From assembly GCA_902524895.1 (NCBI GenBank), contig CABZFH010000001.1:1-64000 (forward strand): 64,000 nucleotides of DNA, written 5' to 3'. A program made the position numbers and the translations under genes. The notes below the pieces were generated by a model. The model was not told where the DNA came from. It was given only the letters and a program-made list of their open reading frames with translations, and made no database searches. Source of the DNA: an uncultured Alphaproteobacteria bacterium (GTDB lineage: Bacteria > Pseudomonadota > Alphaproteobacteria > Methylaequorales > Methylaequoraceae). Position 1 is the stretch's first letter. Each line of letters starts with the position of its first letter. This document shows, in pieces, positions 46,145 to 54,850 of the stretch.

Positions 46145-47107
46145 ATGAATAATATATATCAGGGAATTAGTATTAATAAAAATACAGATCCTCTTGTGGA
46201 CGAATTAATAAAAAATGAAAAAAATTATCGTATTGAAGTTCATGATGGCCCAAAAAATTGTAAAATAATAGATGCTGGAATTAAGGTGCAAGGTTGCATG
46301 GAAGTTGGTGTAAAAATCGCTGAAATCTGTTTAGGAGGGTTAGGGAAAGTTGAAATTTTACCTCCTTCTGATAATGGTGAAAATAATTGGTGTGTAAATG
46401 TTAGAGCAAATCATGCTGTATTAGCTTGCTTGGGTTCTCAATATGCTGGTTGGAGCTTAAATCATAAAGATTTTTTTTCTTTAGGTTCAGGTCCAGCGAG
46501 AGCAATAGCTCAAAGAGAGGAGATATTTAACGAAATAAACTATTCAGACGCCCATACAAAGACGGTACTAGTTCTTGAGGTAGAAAAAGAACCCCCAGTT
46601 GAAATTATTGAAAAAATTAGTAATGACTGTAAAATCAAGCCTGAAAACTTGACCTTTATTCTAACACCAACCACAAGTATATCTGGAAACTTACAGGTAA
46701 TTTCTCGTATTTTAGAAGTAGCAATTCACAAAGCCCATGAACTCAACTTTCCTTTAGAAAATATTATTGATGGAATGGGAACCACTCCGATACCTCCAAT
46801 AGGTAAAAACTTTATTGAAGGTATGGGAAGAACAAATGATTCGATAATATATGGAGGAACCGTTATTCTAATTTGCAAAGGTTCAGACGAAGAATTAAAA
46901 AATCTGTCTAAAAACTTAACAAGTAATACTTCAAAAGATTACGGAAAACCATTTAAAGATATATTTGAGGCATATAACAAGGATTTTTATAAAATTGATG
47001 GATCATTATTTAGTCCTGCAAAGGTAATAATAAACTCTAATGAATCAGGAAAAACATTTATATCAGGAGAAATTAACTACAAACTTCTAAAAAAATCATT
47101 TTTTTAA
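46145..47107 (+). CDS. mch: Methenyl-tetrahydromethanopterin cyclohydrolase
   Basis: Hydrolyses methenyl-H4MPT to formyl-H4MPT, 320 aa. Family segments: CMEVGVKIAEICLGGLG, the SQYAGWSLNHKDFFSLGSGPARA active-site region, and IIDGMGTTPIPPIGKN with a GRTNDSIIYGG loop. AGGGAC precedes the ATG. It follows the ATP-grasp gene and precedes another one. Confidence 0.95.
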   Translation: MNNIYQGISINKNTDPLVDELIKNEKNYRIEVHDGPKNCKIIDAGIKVQGCMEVGVKIAEICLGGLGKVEILPPSDNGENNWCVNVRANHAVLACLGSQYAGWSLNHKDFFSLGSGPARAIAQREEIFNEINYSDAHTKTVLVLEVEKEPPVEIIEKISNDCKIKPENLTFILTPTTSISGNLQVISRILEVAIHKAHELNFPLENIIDGMGTTPIPPIGKNFIEGMGRTNDSIIYGGTVILICKGSDEELKNLSKNLTSNTSKDYGKPFKDIFEAYNKDFYKIDGSLFSPAKVIINSNESGKTFISGEINYKLLKKSFF

Positions 47108-47109
47108 CT

Positions 47110-47994
47110 ATGGTCAAAGTGTGCATATTAAGTGACCTTCATGACTGGCACTCTAAACAAATAAAATTAGAATTAAATCAGCTGGGAATTCGTGTATCTT
47201 TATGGTCGTTTGAAAAATTTTTGATTACAATTAAAAAAAAAGGAAGATTTCAATTAAGAAAAAAAAATAATGTTTTCGCCGGAATTTGGGTAAGATTCAT
47301 TTCTGCTGGATCACTTGAAGAAATAACTTTTAAGCTTTCCATTCTGCACATGCTAGAGAAAAACAAGATTCATATCCATAATTCAGCAGATATAATTGAG
47401 AAAACCGTAGATAAATTCAGATCTTCTGCACTATTAGCATCGAAAAAAATTAGAATTCCTGAAACCTGGGTAAATAATAACAAAAAAGAATTTGATAAAT
47501 TATGTAATAATTTATTAAAAAAGAAAAAAACTCTTATTGCAAAACCATTGTTTGGATCTCAAGGTAAAGGTATAAAATTAATATACAAAGATAAGCATGC
47601 AAAAAATTATTGTGCTAATGGGGGAGTTTTTTATTTACAAGAATTTGTTGATAATAAAGATGCAAAAAGTTTTAAAGATTTAAGAGTATTAGTCAGTAAT
47701 CACAAAATTATTTCTGTTATTGAAAGAATTTCAGAAAACTATTTAACGAATTATGCTCAAGGTGCAACTGTAAAAAAAATAAAACCAAATTCTGAAATAA
47801 AAAAGTTATCCGTAAAAATTTCTAAATTATTTAATTTAAATTATGGGGGCATCGATTTAAAAATATTTAATAGAAAAATCTTTGTTCTAGAAATTAACAG
47901 CATTCCTTCTTGGAAGGGTGTCCAGACCGTCGAAAAAAAAAATATAGCTAAAATACTAGTTAGTGATTTTGTAAAAAAATTAAATCATGTATAA
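47110..47994 (+). CDS. ATP-grasp ligase, RimK-like (Orf5 of methylotroph C1 clusters)
   Basis: 294 aa ATP-grasp protein of the RimK/MptN group, which ligates glutamate or similar residues to cofactors. Features: IWVRFISAGSLEE (early fold segment), IAKPLFGSQGKGIKLI ATP-binding loop and the metal ligand motif VLEINSIPSWKGVQT. It starts 2 bases after mch and overlaps the CitG-like gene by 8 bp. In methylotrophs this gene is needed for C1 oxidation through the H4MPT pathway; the exact substrate is inferred, with polyglutamylation of methylofuran or H4MPT as the best guess. Confidence 0.82.
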   Translation: MVKVCILSDLHDWHSKQIKLELNQLGIRVSLWSFEKFLITIKKKGRFQLRKKNNVFAGIWVRFISAGSLEEITFKLSILHMLEKNKIHIHNSADIIEKTVDKFRSSALLASKKIRIPETWVNNNKKEFDKLCNNLLKKKKTLIAKPLFGSQGKGIKLIYKDKHAKNYCANGGVFYLQEFVDNKDAKSFKDLRVLVSNHKIISVIERISENYLTNYAQGATVKKIKPNSEIKKLSVKISKLFNLNYGGIDLKIFNRKIFVLEINSIPSWKGVQTVEKKNIAKILVSDFVKKLNHV

Positions 47995-48862
47995 ATACGA
48001 TAGTTTTACTCTTAGAAACATGTATCATACAAGTTGTTATGAAGAGCTTAAAGTCAATAAACCAGGAAATTTGAGTATTAATTCTCCAATACTTGGAATG
48101 AGTTATAAAAGATTTCTAAATGCAGCAAAAATTTCTGGAGAAATAATCTTGCATAAAAAATATGATATTAATCTAGCAATATACATCGCTGTAAAAAAAT
48201 GTATGACCCAATTAGGTTCAAATTATAATTTAGGAATTATTTTATTAGCGGCACCTATCCTAAGATCAGTTTCAAAAAAATATAATTCTCAAAAAGTAAT
48301 CAAAACAAATCTAAATACTCAATTAGAATTCATTTTTAAAAATAAAAATAATCTAATTCTGAAGGCTATTAAAATTGCTAAGCCTGGGGGAATCGAAAAG
48401 TATGATGGTGAAGGTAATATAATGAAAGAAATCAAGAATTTTGAAGTAAAAAAAATTCTTGTTGAAAGTTCTAATAATGACAGAATATCAAGGGCCTATA
48501 CAAATTCATATAGTGAGATATTTGATTATGGACTTATTTTTTTTAAAAAATCTAAAAAAAAATTTTCATTTGAATTTTCAGTTCAACGATTATTTATTTA
48601 CTACATGTCTATAGACTTTGACAGTCATATATTGAGAAAATTTGGAAAATTTACTGCTCTAAAACTAAAAAATAAGGCTAAAAGTTTACTTAAAAAACTT
48701 GATAGTGAAGACTCTTTAAAAAATAAACTTTTAATTAATTTTGATAAATATCTTAAACATATGCATCTTAACCCAGGCACGTGTGCAGATTTAACAGTTA
48801 CAACCTTGCTAATAGATAAAATTCTATGTATAGTCCAATATTCTAATTTAAAAAAAGTTTGA
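47987..48862 (+). CDS. CitG-like protein (Orf7 of methylotroph C1 clusters)
   Basis: 291 aa protein related to triphosphoribosyl-dephospho-CoA synthase CitG. Family segments: LKVNKPGNLSINSPI, MSYKRFLNAAKISGEI, TQLGSNYNLGIILLAAPI and the C-terminal DSHILRKFGKF and HLNPGTCADLTVTTLL. No citrate lyase genes are present; members in methylotroph clusters are tied to H4MPT or methanofuran synthesis. Located between orf5-like ATP-grasp and fae. Codon use and AT content are like its neighbours. Confidence 0.82.
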   Translation: MYKYDSFTLRNMYHTSCYEELKVNKPGNLSINSPILGMSYKRFLNAAKISGEIILHKKYDINLAIYIAVKKCMTQLGSNYNLGIILLAAPILRSVSKKYNSQKVIKTNLNTQLEFIFKNKNNLILKAIKIAKPGGIEKYDGEGNIMKEIKNFEVKKILVESSNNDRISRAYTNSYSEIFDYGLIFFKKSKKKFSFEFSVQRLFIYYMSIDFDSHILRKFGKFTALKLKNKAKSLLKKLDSEDSLKNKLLINFDKYLKHMHLNPGTCADLTVTTLLIDKILCIVQYSNLKKV

Positions 48863-48895
48863 ATTAGATATTTTAACGTTTAAAACGGAGGAAAA

Positions 48896-49405
48896 ATGGC
48901 TAAAATAACAAAAATGTTAGTAGGTGAGTCACTAGTTGGAGATGGTAACGAAGTTGCCCATATTGATTTAATTATTGGACCTAGAGGCACTCCAGCGGAA
49001 ACAGCTTTCGCGAATAGTTTAACAAACAACAAGGATGGATTTACTGCGTTGCTTGCTGTCGTAGCTCCTAATCTTATGGCTAAACCAGCTACTTGTATGT
49101 TCAACAAAGTAACAATAAAGGGTGCAAAACAAGCTGTTCAGATGTTTGGTCCTGCACAACATGGTGTTGCTAAAGCTGTTATGGATTGTGTTGCAGAGGG
49201 TACTATACCTGAGGATGAAGCTGATGATCTTTTTATATCTGTCGGTGTATTTATTCACTGGTTAGCAGAAGATGACAAAAAGATTCAAGAATACAATTAC
49301 ACAGCAACAAAAGAGTCTATCGAAAGAGCTATTTCTGGAGAACCAAAAACAAAAGAAGTAGTTGATTCTAGAGATTCTGCTGAACATCCATTTGCTGCCA
49401 AGTGA
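48896..49405 (+). CDS. fae: Formaldehyde-activating enzyme
   Basis: Joins formaldehyde to H4MPT, 169 aa. [37 protein letters not shown] contains the His of the active site, and [37 protein letters not shown] is strongly conserved. ACGGAGGAAAA before the ATG is among the best ribosome sites in the window, and its base composition is more GC-rich than neighbours, both signs of high expression. It ends the rightward run and is followed by a 22-codon ORF and a GC-rich hairpin. Confidence 0.97.
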   Translation: MAKITKMLVGESLVGDGNEVAHIDLIIGPRGTPAETAFANSLTNNKDGFTALLAVVAPNLMAKPATCMFNKVTIKGAKQAVQMFGPAQHGVAKAVMDCVAEGTIPEDEADDLFISVGVFIHWLAEDDKKIQEYNYTATKESIERAISGEPKTKEVVDSRDSAEHPFAAK

Positions 49406-49417
49406 GATTCATCCAAC

Positions 49418-49486
49418 ATGAAGTCAACAGTTGAAGTTGATAAAAAAAGTTGGCTATCAAGGTTGATCAATTTCTTTAAGAAGTAA
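49418..49486 (+). CDS. Candidate small ORF (22 aa) directly downstream of fae
   Basis: ATG 49418 to TAA 49484-49486, 12 bp after the fae stop, encoding MKSTVEVDKKSWLSRLINFF and two Lys. The second half is an amphipathic helix with hydrophobic and basic faces. There is no strong ribosome site of its own, so expression would depend on coupling to fae. Its end overlaps the last codons of the convergent HisA-like gene. It may be a real peptide or chance reading; I have no homolog. Confidence 0.3.
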   Translation: MKSTVEVDKKSWLSRLINFFKK

Positions 49487-50195
49487 AATCTATGGGGGGC
49501 TTCTCCCCCATCGATGCTAACTTTTTATGTATAAATGATGAAATTATTATAGAATTATATCCTAGAAGTGATAAGATTCTAACATCTCCATTATACTTTA
49601 TTCCACCTGCTACAATTGTTTTTTTAGGAGATAGATCTTTTTTGATTTTTTTTAAAATTCTCCAATTAACCCCTCTTCCGCCAACATTTTTTATGAACAT
49701 TAAAATTACCTGTTTAAATACTGAGAAATTCTTAATTCTTTTAATCCATTGATTTTCAAAACCATTAAAGTCAATCGACAGAATCAAGTTTTTTTTATTT
49801 CTAAATTTCATTAGATTTTTAATATTTGGTAATAACTCAGTGCAAATTATGAAAATATAATTATCTACCAACGAAAATTCTTTCTTTTTAAAATTTTTGA
49901 AACTTAACAATTTTTGAGGATGATTAATTCCTAAATCCAAAATAAACTCAAGATCTTTGAAAGAAAAAAGAATTCTTTTTAGCAAAAACCAGTTATTTTT
50001 TGAACCATTTATCGAATCTAGATCTGCTATATAAAACTTTTTAATATTCAAAGTCCTTTTAATAGTTTTTATTAAACAAAATGGATCAGAAAAATCTTTT
50101 TTATTTATTAAAAGGGGAGTATAATTACTTCTAATTCCTGCAAATGCTTTAATAACATTACCATTTTTAATGTCAATTGCTGCAAAGATATTCAT
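49476..50195 (-). CDS. HisA/HisF-like TIM-barrel protein of the C1 cluster
   Basis: 239 aa protein with the HisA-type pattern: AAIDIKNGNVIKAFAG at the start, FYIADLDSINGS, LILSIDFNGFENQW, NVGGRGVNW and a final phosphate-binding VAGGIKYNGD. It is not the histidine gene by context and conserved residues; HisA-like genes recur in H4MPT/methanofuran clusters, where their role is not settled. It has its own site GGAG before the ATG at 50195 and is divergent from the MfnD-like gene, with only 14 bp between the start codons. Confidence 0.75.
   Translation of the reverse strand: MNIFAAIDIKNGNVIKAFAGIRSNYTPLLINKKDFSDPFCLIKTIKRTLNIKKFYIADLDSINGSKNNWFLLKRILFSFKDLEFILDLGINHPQKLLSFKNFKKKEFSLVDNYIFIICTELLPNIKNLMKFRNKKNLILSIDFNGFENQWIKRIKNFSVFKQVILMFIKNVGGRGVNWRILKKIKKDLSPKKTIVAGGIKYNGDVRILSLLGYNSIIISSFIHKKLASMGEKPPIDFTS
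49492..49511. terminator. GC-rich hairpin downstream of fae
   Basis: Stem ATGGGGG (49492-49498) and CCCCCAT (49505-49511) with loop GCTTCT. It is the most GC-rich short hairpin in this AT-rich stretch, 86 bp after fae. A T-rich run (CTTTTT at about 49519) follows on the rightward strand, so it may end the fae transcript or protect its 3' end. It lies inside the 3' coding end of the convergent HisA-like gene. Confidence 0.5.
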
Positions 50196-50209
50196 TGTTT
50201 TACTCCAAA

Positions 50210-51193
50210 ATGAAAAATAACGTTATTATATTAGAATATTTCATTTCTTTAAATCCTGACCTTTCAGATATAAATAATGCAACAAAAAATGAAGGAATAA
50301 AACTTATTCAAAATTTATGTAACATTTTATCAAAAGATTGTCTCGACACAGAAATTTACATTTTAAAAAATTATAAGATAAAAATGTCTGTGGGAAGAAA
50401 AATAAAATTTTTAATTACTAAAACAAAAAAAGACTGGATTGAAGTAATTAAAAAATTTGATTTAGATACAAAGGTTATATTAATAGCACCTGAAACTGAA
50501 AATATTTACATGAAAATGGGAAAAATTATACGAGGATTAGGGTATAAAATGTTAAACCCAAATTTGACAACAATTGATTTATGTAGTTCAAAAATAAAAT
50601 TAATTGAAAAGTTAGAACAATTAAATATACCACATATTAAAAGACATAACGAGAGTAATAAAATTAAAAAAGAACTAATTTTAAAACCTGACAATAGCAC
50701 TGGATCAGAAAATATTTTTATTATAAAAAAAAGAAAACAATTAGAAAAAATCAAGAATAAAATCAAATTTAAATATATACTCCAAAAACTTCATTCTGGA
50801 AAAAAAGGAAGCTTTTCAATGATTTGTCTCAATGGAAGAAATATTTTATTGACTTGCAATAAACAGCTCACACAAAGAAATAAAAAAACTATAAAACAAG
50901 TTGGTTTAGATAACGGGCGATACGAGAAATATAGAACAAATTTTAAATATCTAGCTAACTTAATTTCTCATAATTTTAAGGGTTTATTCGGATACGTAGG
51001 AGTTGATATAATTAAAATTAAAGGTGAATGGAGAATATTGGAAATAAATGCAAGACTAACAAGTTCTATTATTGACATAGATAAGACTTATAACAATAAA
51101 GTCTCTGATGTTATTCGAAATATATATCTGAGTAGAAGTTTGGAGTTGAAAAAAAAAGTGATCTTAAAAAAATCAAAGAAAATTATATTTTGA
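50210..51193 (+). CDS. ATP-grasp ligase, MfnD-like (methanofuran/methylofuran synthesis)
   Basis: 327 aa ATP-grasp protein. An N-terminal EYFISLNPDLSDINNAT region is followed by LILKPDNSTGSENIFII (ATP loop), LQKLHSGKKGSFSMIC, and GYVGVDIIKIKGEWRILEINARLTSS with the metal-binding EINAR. This ILEINARLT plus early layout resembles MfnD, tyramine-glutamate ligase. In bacterial methylofuran the amine is tyrosine rather than tyramine, so the precise acceptor may differ. I start at ATG 50210; the frame opens 33 bp earlier. Followed 2 bases later by the MfnF-like gene. Confidence 0.72.
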   Translation: MKNNVIILEYFISLNPDLSDINNATKNEGIKLIQNLCNILSKDCLDTEIYILKNYKIKMSVGRKIKFLITKTKKDWIEVIKKFDLDTKVILIAPETENIYMKMGKIIRGLGYKMLNPNLTTIDLCSSKIKLIEKLEQLNIPHIKRHNESNKIKKELILKPDNSTGSENIFIIKKRKQLEKIKNKIKFKYILQKLHSGKKGSFSMICLNGRNILLTCNKQLTQRNKKTIKQVGLDNGRYEKYRTNFKYLANLISHNFKGLFGYVGVDIIKIKGEWRILEINARLTSSIIDIDKTYNNKVSDVIRNIYLSRSLELKKKVILKKSKKIIF

Positions 51194-51194
51194 A

Positions 51195-52229
51195 ATGGAT
51201 GATATTTATTTTTTAGGTATTGATGTTGGCGGTGCTAACTTAAAAATTGTTGGTCTCAACAAAAATAAAAAAATCAGTTTTGTTTCTCAGGACAAGTGTG
51301 AAATTTGGAAAGGTTTATCAGATTTTGATAAAAAAATATTAAAAATAAATAAGATTATTTCTAATAAAACAGTTATTGGAGTCACAATGACAGCTGAAAT
51401 GTGTGACAATTTTAAAAAAAGAAAAAAAGGAGTTAAAAAAATAATTAAGCATATTCGTAAAGGTTTAGATAGAAATGTTTATTTTTGGGAAAATGTTAAA
51501 AAAAAATTTTTTTCTGTAAAACCCTCTTATGATAATGTCGCGTCCATGAATTGGTTGGCAACTGGGAAATTTGTTGCAAAAAAAATCTCCAATGCAATAG
51601 TGATTGATTTGGGGTCCACTTCAACTGATTTAATATTTATTAGAAAAACCAAAATCGTTAATAAAGGTTTTTCAGATTTAAAAAGATTGCATTTTTCAGA
51701 ATTATTATATACCGGTTTCACACGAACTCCTTTATTTGGTATTACAAATAAATTAAGATTCAACAAAAAGAATTATTTTGTCCTTCCTGAAAACTTTTCC
51801 AACATTGCTGATGTATATAGAATATTAAAAAAGACATCCTCAAAAATAGACTTGTTTGATACTATGGATAGTAGAAGTAAATCTTTGCTAAATAGTTATC
51901 GTAGAGTTGCAAGAAATTTTGGATTTGATTATACAAAAAAAAAAAAAGAACTAATTTCAAATCTATGTAAAGAAATACTAAAAATCCAAGTTTCTAAAAT
52001 AACAAATTCTGTCAAACAAAATTTAGTAAGGTATAAAATGTCAAAAAAAGAAATATCATTAGTCACTTGTGGTATTGGAAAAGATTTCTTGTATGAACAA
52101 TTTGTTCAGAAAAACTATAAAGTTTTAAAATTTGAAGATATTGTTGCTGGAAAATCAAATCTCAGAAAAAAAGCAGCATTTCATGCTCCTGCTACATCTT
52201 GTGCATTTTTGGTTTCTTCAATAAAGTAA
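51195..52229 (+). CDS. mfnF: MfnF-like protein (H4MPT-linked C1 transfer protein, TIGR03123 type)
   Basis: Acts in archaeal methanofuran synthesis joining the furan and the tyramine-glutamate parts. 344 aa protein of the hydantoinase/ASKHA-type fold: LGIDVGGANLKIVG at the start, VTMTAEMCDNF, VASMNWLATGKF, IDLGSTSTDLI and a YTGFTRTPLFG segment. Ends with a RKKAAFHAPATSCAFLVSS tail. Its 3' end overlaps the convergent MfnB gene by 49 bp, a large overlap for two apparently real genes. Confidence 0.82.
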   Translation: MDDIYFLGIDVGGANLKIVGLNKNKKISFVSQDKCEIWKGLSDFDKKILKINKIISNKTVIGVTMTAEMCDNFKKRKKGVKKIIKHIRKGLDRNVYFWENVKKKFFSVKPSYDNVASMNWLATGKFVAKKISNAIVIDLGSTSTDLIFIRKTKIVNKGFSDLKRLHFSELLYTGFTRTPLFGITNKLRFNKKNYFVLPENFSNIADVYRILKKTSSKIDLFDTMDSRSKSLLNSYRRVARNFGFDYTKKKKELISNLCKEILKIQVSKITNSVKQNLVRYKMSKKEISLVTCGIGKDFLYEQFVQKNYKVLKFEDIVAGKSNLRKKAAFHAPATSCAFLVSSIK

Positions 52230-52918
52230 CTTTTTATCTTCTTAATTGATTTAACCGAAATTGAGGATTCTCGCTGGTTTGAAAAACAAGCTGCTCCCCT
52301 TATCCCAACTAAATTTGGTTTTAATCTTAATAGTCTATTTAAATCCATAATTTTTATTTTTCCAGCTATGCCAATATTAATTTTTTTAATTTTTGCTGAC
52401 ATTATAAAGTTTTTAAAAAATTCATCAGAAAAAATCTCAAGTGTTCCTAATGAATTTTTATTTTTGGTATCCATTAGTATTGTATTAATATTTGATTGTT
52501 TAAAAAAATTAAAATTATTTAATGCAAAATTAATTATATTTTTATTTTCTGCAAATAATACGGCAACTAATTTCGTTTTAAAGTTAAGATTTTTAAGGTA
52601 ATCGAGAATTTTCTTTGTATGAGTTACAGAGTCTTTAAAAAATCCAACTTTTAGGTAATCTAAACCAAGGTTTTCAAAGATATTAATTTTTTTTTTAATT
52701 TCATTAATAGTTTTTAAATTACCCAAAGTTGCACTAATTATAATTTCGTTTTTATATGCAGAAATTATTTCTTGTATTTCCTTTTTTTCCCATGCTCCAA
52801 GTGCTCCATCAATTGGATTTTTTAGATCAATAACATCAACATAATTTTTGATTTTTTTTATTTCCCTTTTGTTATCAACACTGATAAGAAGTGATGTTTT
52901 GTTTTTTTGAAAGTTCAT
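52181..52918 (-). CDS. mfnB: (5-formylfuran-3-yl)methyl phosphate synthase, MfnB-like
   Basis: Makes the furan core of methanofuran from glyceraldehyde 3-phosphate. 245 aa TIM-barrel protein (DUF556): LLISVDNKREIK, DVIDLKNPIDGALGAWE, ISATLGNLKT, DYLKVGFF and GIAGKIKIMDLNRL with GIRGAAC near the end. The C-terminus overlaps mfnF on the opposite strand by 49 bp. It is the last gene of the leftward cofactor operon that starts at the FolB-like gene, 1 base after DUF447. Confidence 0.87.
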   Translation of the reverse strand: MNFQKNKTSLLISVDNKREIKKIKNYVDVIDLKNPIDGALGAWEKKEIQEIISAYKNEIIISATLGNLKTINEIKKKINIFENLGLDYLKVGFFKDSVTHTKKILDYLKNLNFKTKLVAVLFAENKNIINFALNNFNFFKQSNINTILMDTKNKNSLGTLEIFSDEFFKNFIMSAKIKKINIGIAGKIKIMDLNRLLRLKPNLVGIRGAACFSNQRESSISVKSIKKIKSYFIEETKNAQDVAGA

Positions 52919-52919
52919 A

Positions 52920-53474
52920 TTATTGTATTCTTTTTAAAATATATTTATATATGGCTCCCCAAGCCTCTAATTCTTTTTTACCTGATGTTTTCTCAACTGC
53001 TATTTTCAAGTAATTTAACTCTGTTTTAATTTTTGTTTTTTTTAAAATATTTGTTCTTGTAGCTAATATGCATGCTTCAATAATAGCATTAGTAGCTCGA
53101 TTAATACCTAAAAAAGGTTTATTGAACACGGTGTTTACTACTTCACACTCGAAAGTAGGTCTTACTTCATCTTCTTTAAAATTAACTACTCTCACCTCCT
53201 CATAACTTAGACAATTAATTAGAAAAAAGCCTTTTATTTTTTTACTTTTTTGTTTCTTTATATTTGCTTTATTCCCCACAACACAATCCACAAATAGAGA
53301 GGCATCATTTAAATAATTTACCACAGCACAGCCTGTCTCAAGTAAATTATTGAGTGTCTGCGAGGGTATGTAAGGAGATATATAAATATTTTTTTTAATT
53401 TTTCTTATCCCGAAAGGAGAAAAATTTACTGTATTTTTATTATTAATAGAGGAAATTATTGTTTCAAAAATCAT
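52920..53474 (-). CDS. DUF447 family protein of the C1 cluster
   Basis: 184 aa protein of the DUF447 family, FMN-binding split-barrel like. Family features: FSPFGIRKI near the start, TGCAVVNYLNDASLFVDCV in the middle and FLGINRATNAIIEACILATR towards the C-terminus. It is a recurrent member of H4MPT clusters, with unknown reaction. It overlaps the DHPS-like gene by 4 bp. Confidence 0.8.
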   Translation of the reverse strand: MIFETIISSINNKNTVNFSPFGIRKIKKNIYISPYIPSQTLNNLLETGCAVVNYLNDASLFVDCVVGNKANIKKQKSKKIKGFFLINCLSYEEVRVVNFKEDEVRPTFECEVVNTVFNKPFLGINRATNAIIEACILATRTNILKKTKIKTELNYLKIAVEKTSGKKELEAWGAIYKYILKRIQ

Positions 53475-54850
53475 TTTTTTATCTGAGTAATTTTTTTTTC
53501 TGGTCTTTTTCGTAAATCTTTTTTATTAGTTTTTACAACACCCCACTCCAATTCATTATCCTGATCATAATTTTTTCCTAATTCAAAAGCTATTTGAGCT
53601 CTTGCTAATTCAATTCCAAGATAGAAAGCATGACTAGCGTCACTATCAACTTTTAAATATTCATAAAAATCATAAGGATCTAATCCAACTTTATGGATGT
53701 CGGAATTAAAAATATTTATTCCATTCGAAGTTAGCAAAATCCTAAAATTTTTGTCCTTTATCATTGATTTAATTTCTTCTAGTTCATTATCTGAAATTCT
53801 AATTGGTTTGCGATCTGTTAAACACATTAGATTGTCATCTATTCCCATTGGCAATCTTCTATTTTTTTTTGCAAAAAACATCAACTTTCTAGCCATATCA
53901 GTTTCCTTAATAGAATTCCTACAGTGATTTCCAACCTGAACAACTAGAACACCTTTTATAGATAACTCTGATACTATTCCCATTAAAATAGCATTTACAC
54001 CTGCTGAATCACTATCAGTTAACTCAGTTAAATTTCCCGTACCCATTAAAATATCAATCTTTGGATATTTCTGGCGAATTTTTCTATAGCGATTTAATGA
54101 TTCCACAAATCCATAATGAATTGGATCTAATATAGGATCAGCTAAAAATTTCTTTTTCTTAATTAAAAAAGAATTTATCACTCTTTCCAAAGATTCAATA
54201 TCACCTTGTTTGGCAGGAATTAGTACTGGTATCGAACTAACTTCATCAGAAATAAACGCATTTTTTTCACTTAAACTTAGCAGATAGTCTGCTCCAGCTT
54301 TTCCACCTCTGAATAGTTCTTCATCGTTAGCTGAATCAACTGAAACTAAAAATCCTAAACCTTTTAGTTTTCCAATTGTTTCCTCTAAATGATCAAACTT
54401 TGTATCAGGCATACAACCTAGATCAATGACATTTGCCCCGTCTTTTTTATATTTTTTTGCCTTTTCAATTATCTCACTCACAGATAAAAGTGTAGCATCA
54501 ACAATTTCAGCAAATATTAAACAATCATACTCGTTCAACTCCTCTTTTTTTTTATCCATTCCAAAATAGTCTGGCAAATTTCTAATGTCATCCGGACCTC
54601 TTAGTACCGGTACTTTGAAAAACTTTGAAAGTTTGTCAAGATCACCTCTAAATCTTCCTGGAACAATAATTTTATCGATTCCTTTATCTTTTTCTACTCT
54701 TCTCATCAAAATATTTTCCGACATCAAAGCGGCTACACTTACACCAATTTGGTTAATTTTATAACTGAATTCTGGCTTCATAGCACTTAAAATTCTCTGA
54801 AGTTGTCTTTCCGCTAATTTTCCTGTTACGAATAAGATTTTTTCAACCAA
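53471..54850 (-). CDS. Dihydropteroate-synthase-like protein (DUF6513) of the H4MPT pathway
   Basis: 459 aa protein in which an N-terminal extension of about 130 residues (ILFVTGKLAERQLQRIL, then IIVPGRFRGDL) precedes a DHPS-like barrel (FAEIVDATLLS, GANVIDLGCMPDT, LVSVDSANDEE, ADPILDPIHYG). It is likely to condense the pterin with the ribofuranosylaniline unit, in place of folate DHPS. Overlaps the flavoprotein gene by 25 bp and DUF447 by 4 bp, so the operon is tightly coupled. Confidence 0.82.
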   Translation of the reverse strand: MVEKILFVTGKLAERQLQRILSAMKPEFSYKINQIGVSVAALMSENILMRRVEKDKGIDKIIVPGRFRGDLDKLSKFFKVPVLRGPDDIRNLPDYFGMDKKKEELNEYDCLIFAEIVDATLLSVSEIIEKAKKYKKDGANVIDLGCMPDTKFDHLEETIGKLKGLGFLVSVDSANDEELFRGGKAGADYLLSLSEKNAFISDEVSSIPVLIPAKQGDIESLERVINSFLIKKKKFLADPILDPIHYGFVESLNRYRKIRQKYPKIDILMGTGNLTELTDSDSAGVNAILMGIVSELSIKGVLVVQVGNHCRNSIKETDMARKLMFFAKKNRRLPMGIDDNLMCLTDRKPIRISDNELEEIKSMIKDKNFRILLTSNGINIFNSDIHKVGLDPYDFYEYLKVDSDASHAFYLGIELARAQIAFELGKNYDQDNELEWGVVKTNKKDLRKRPEKKITQIKK

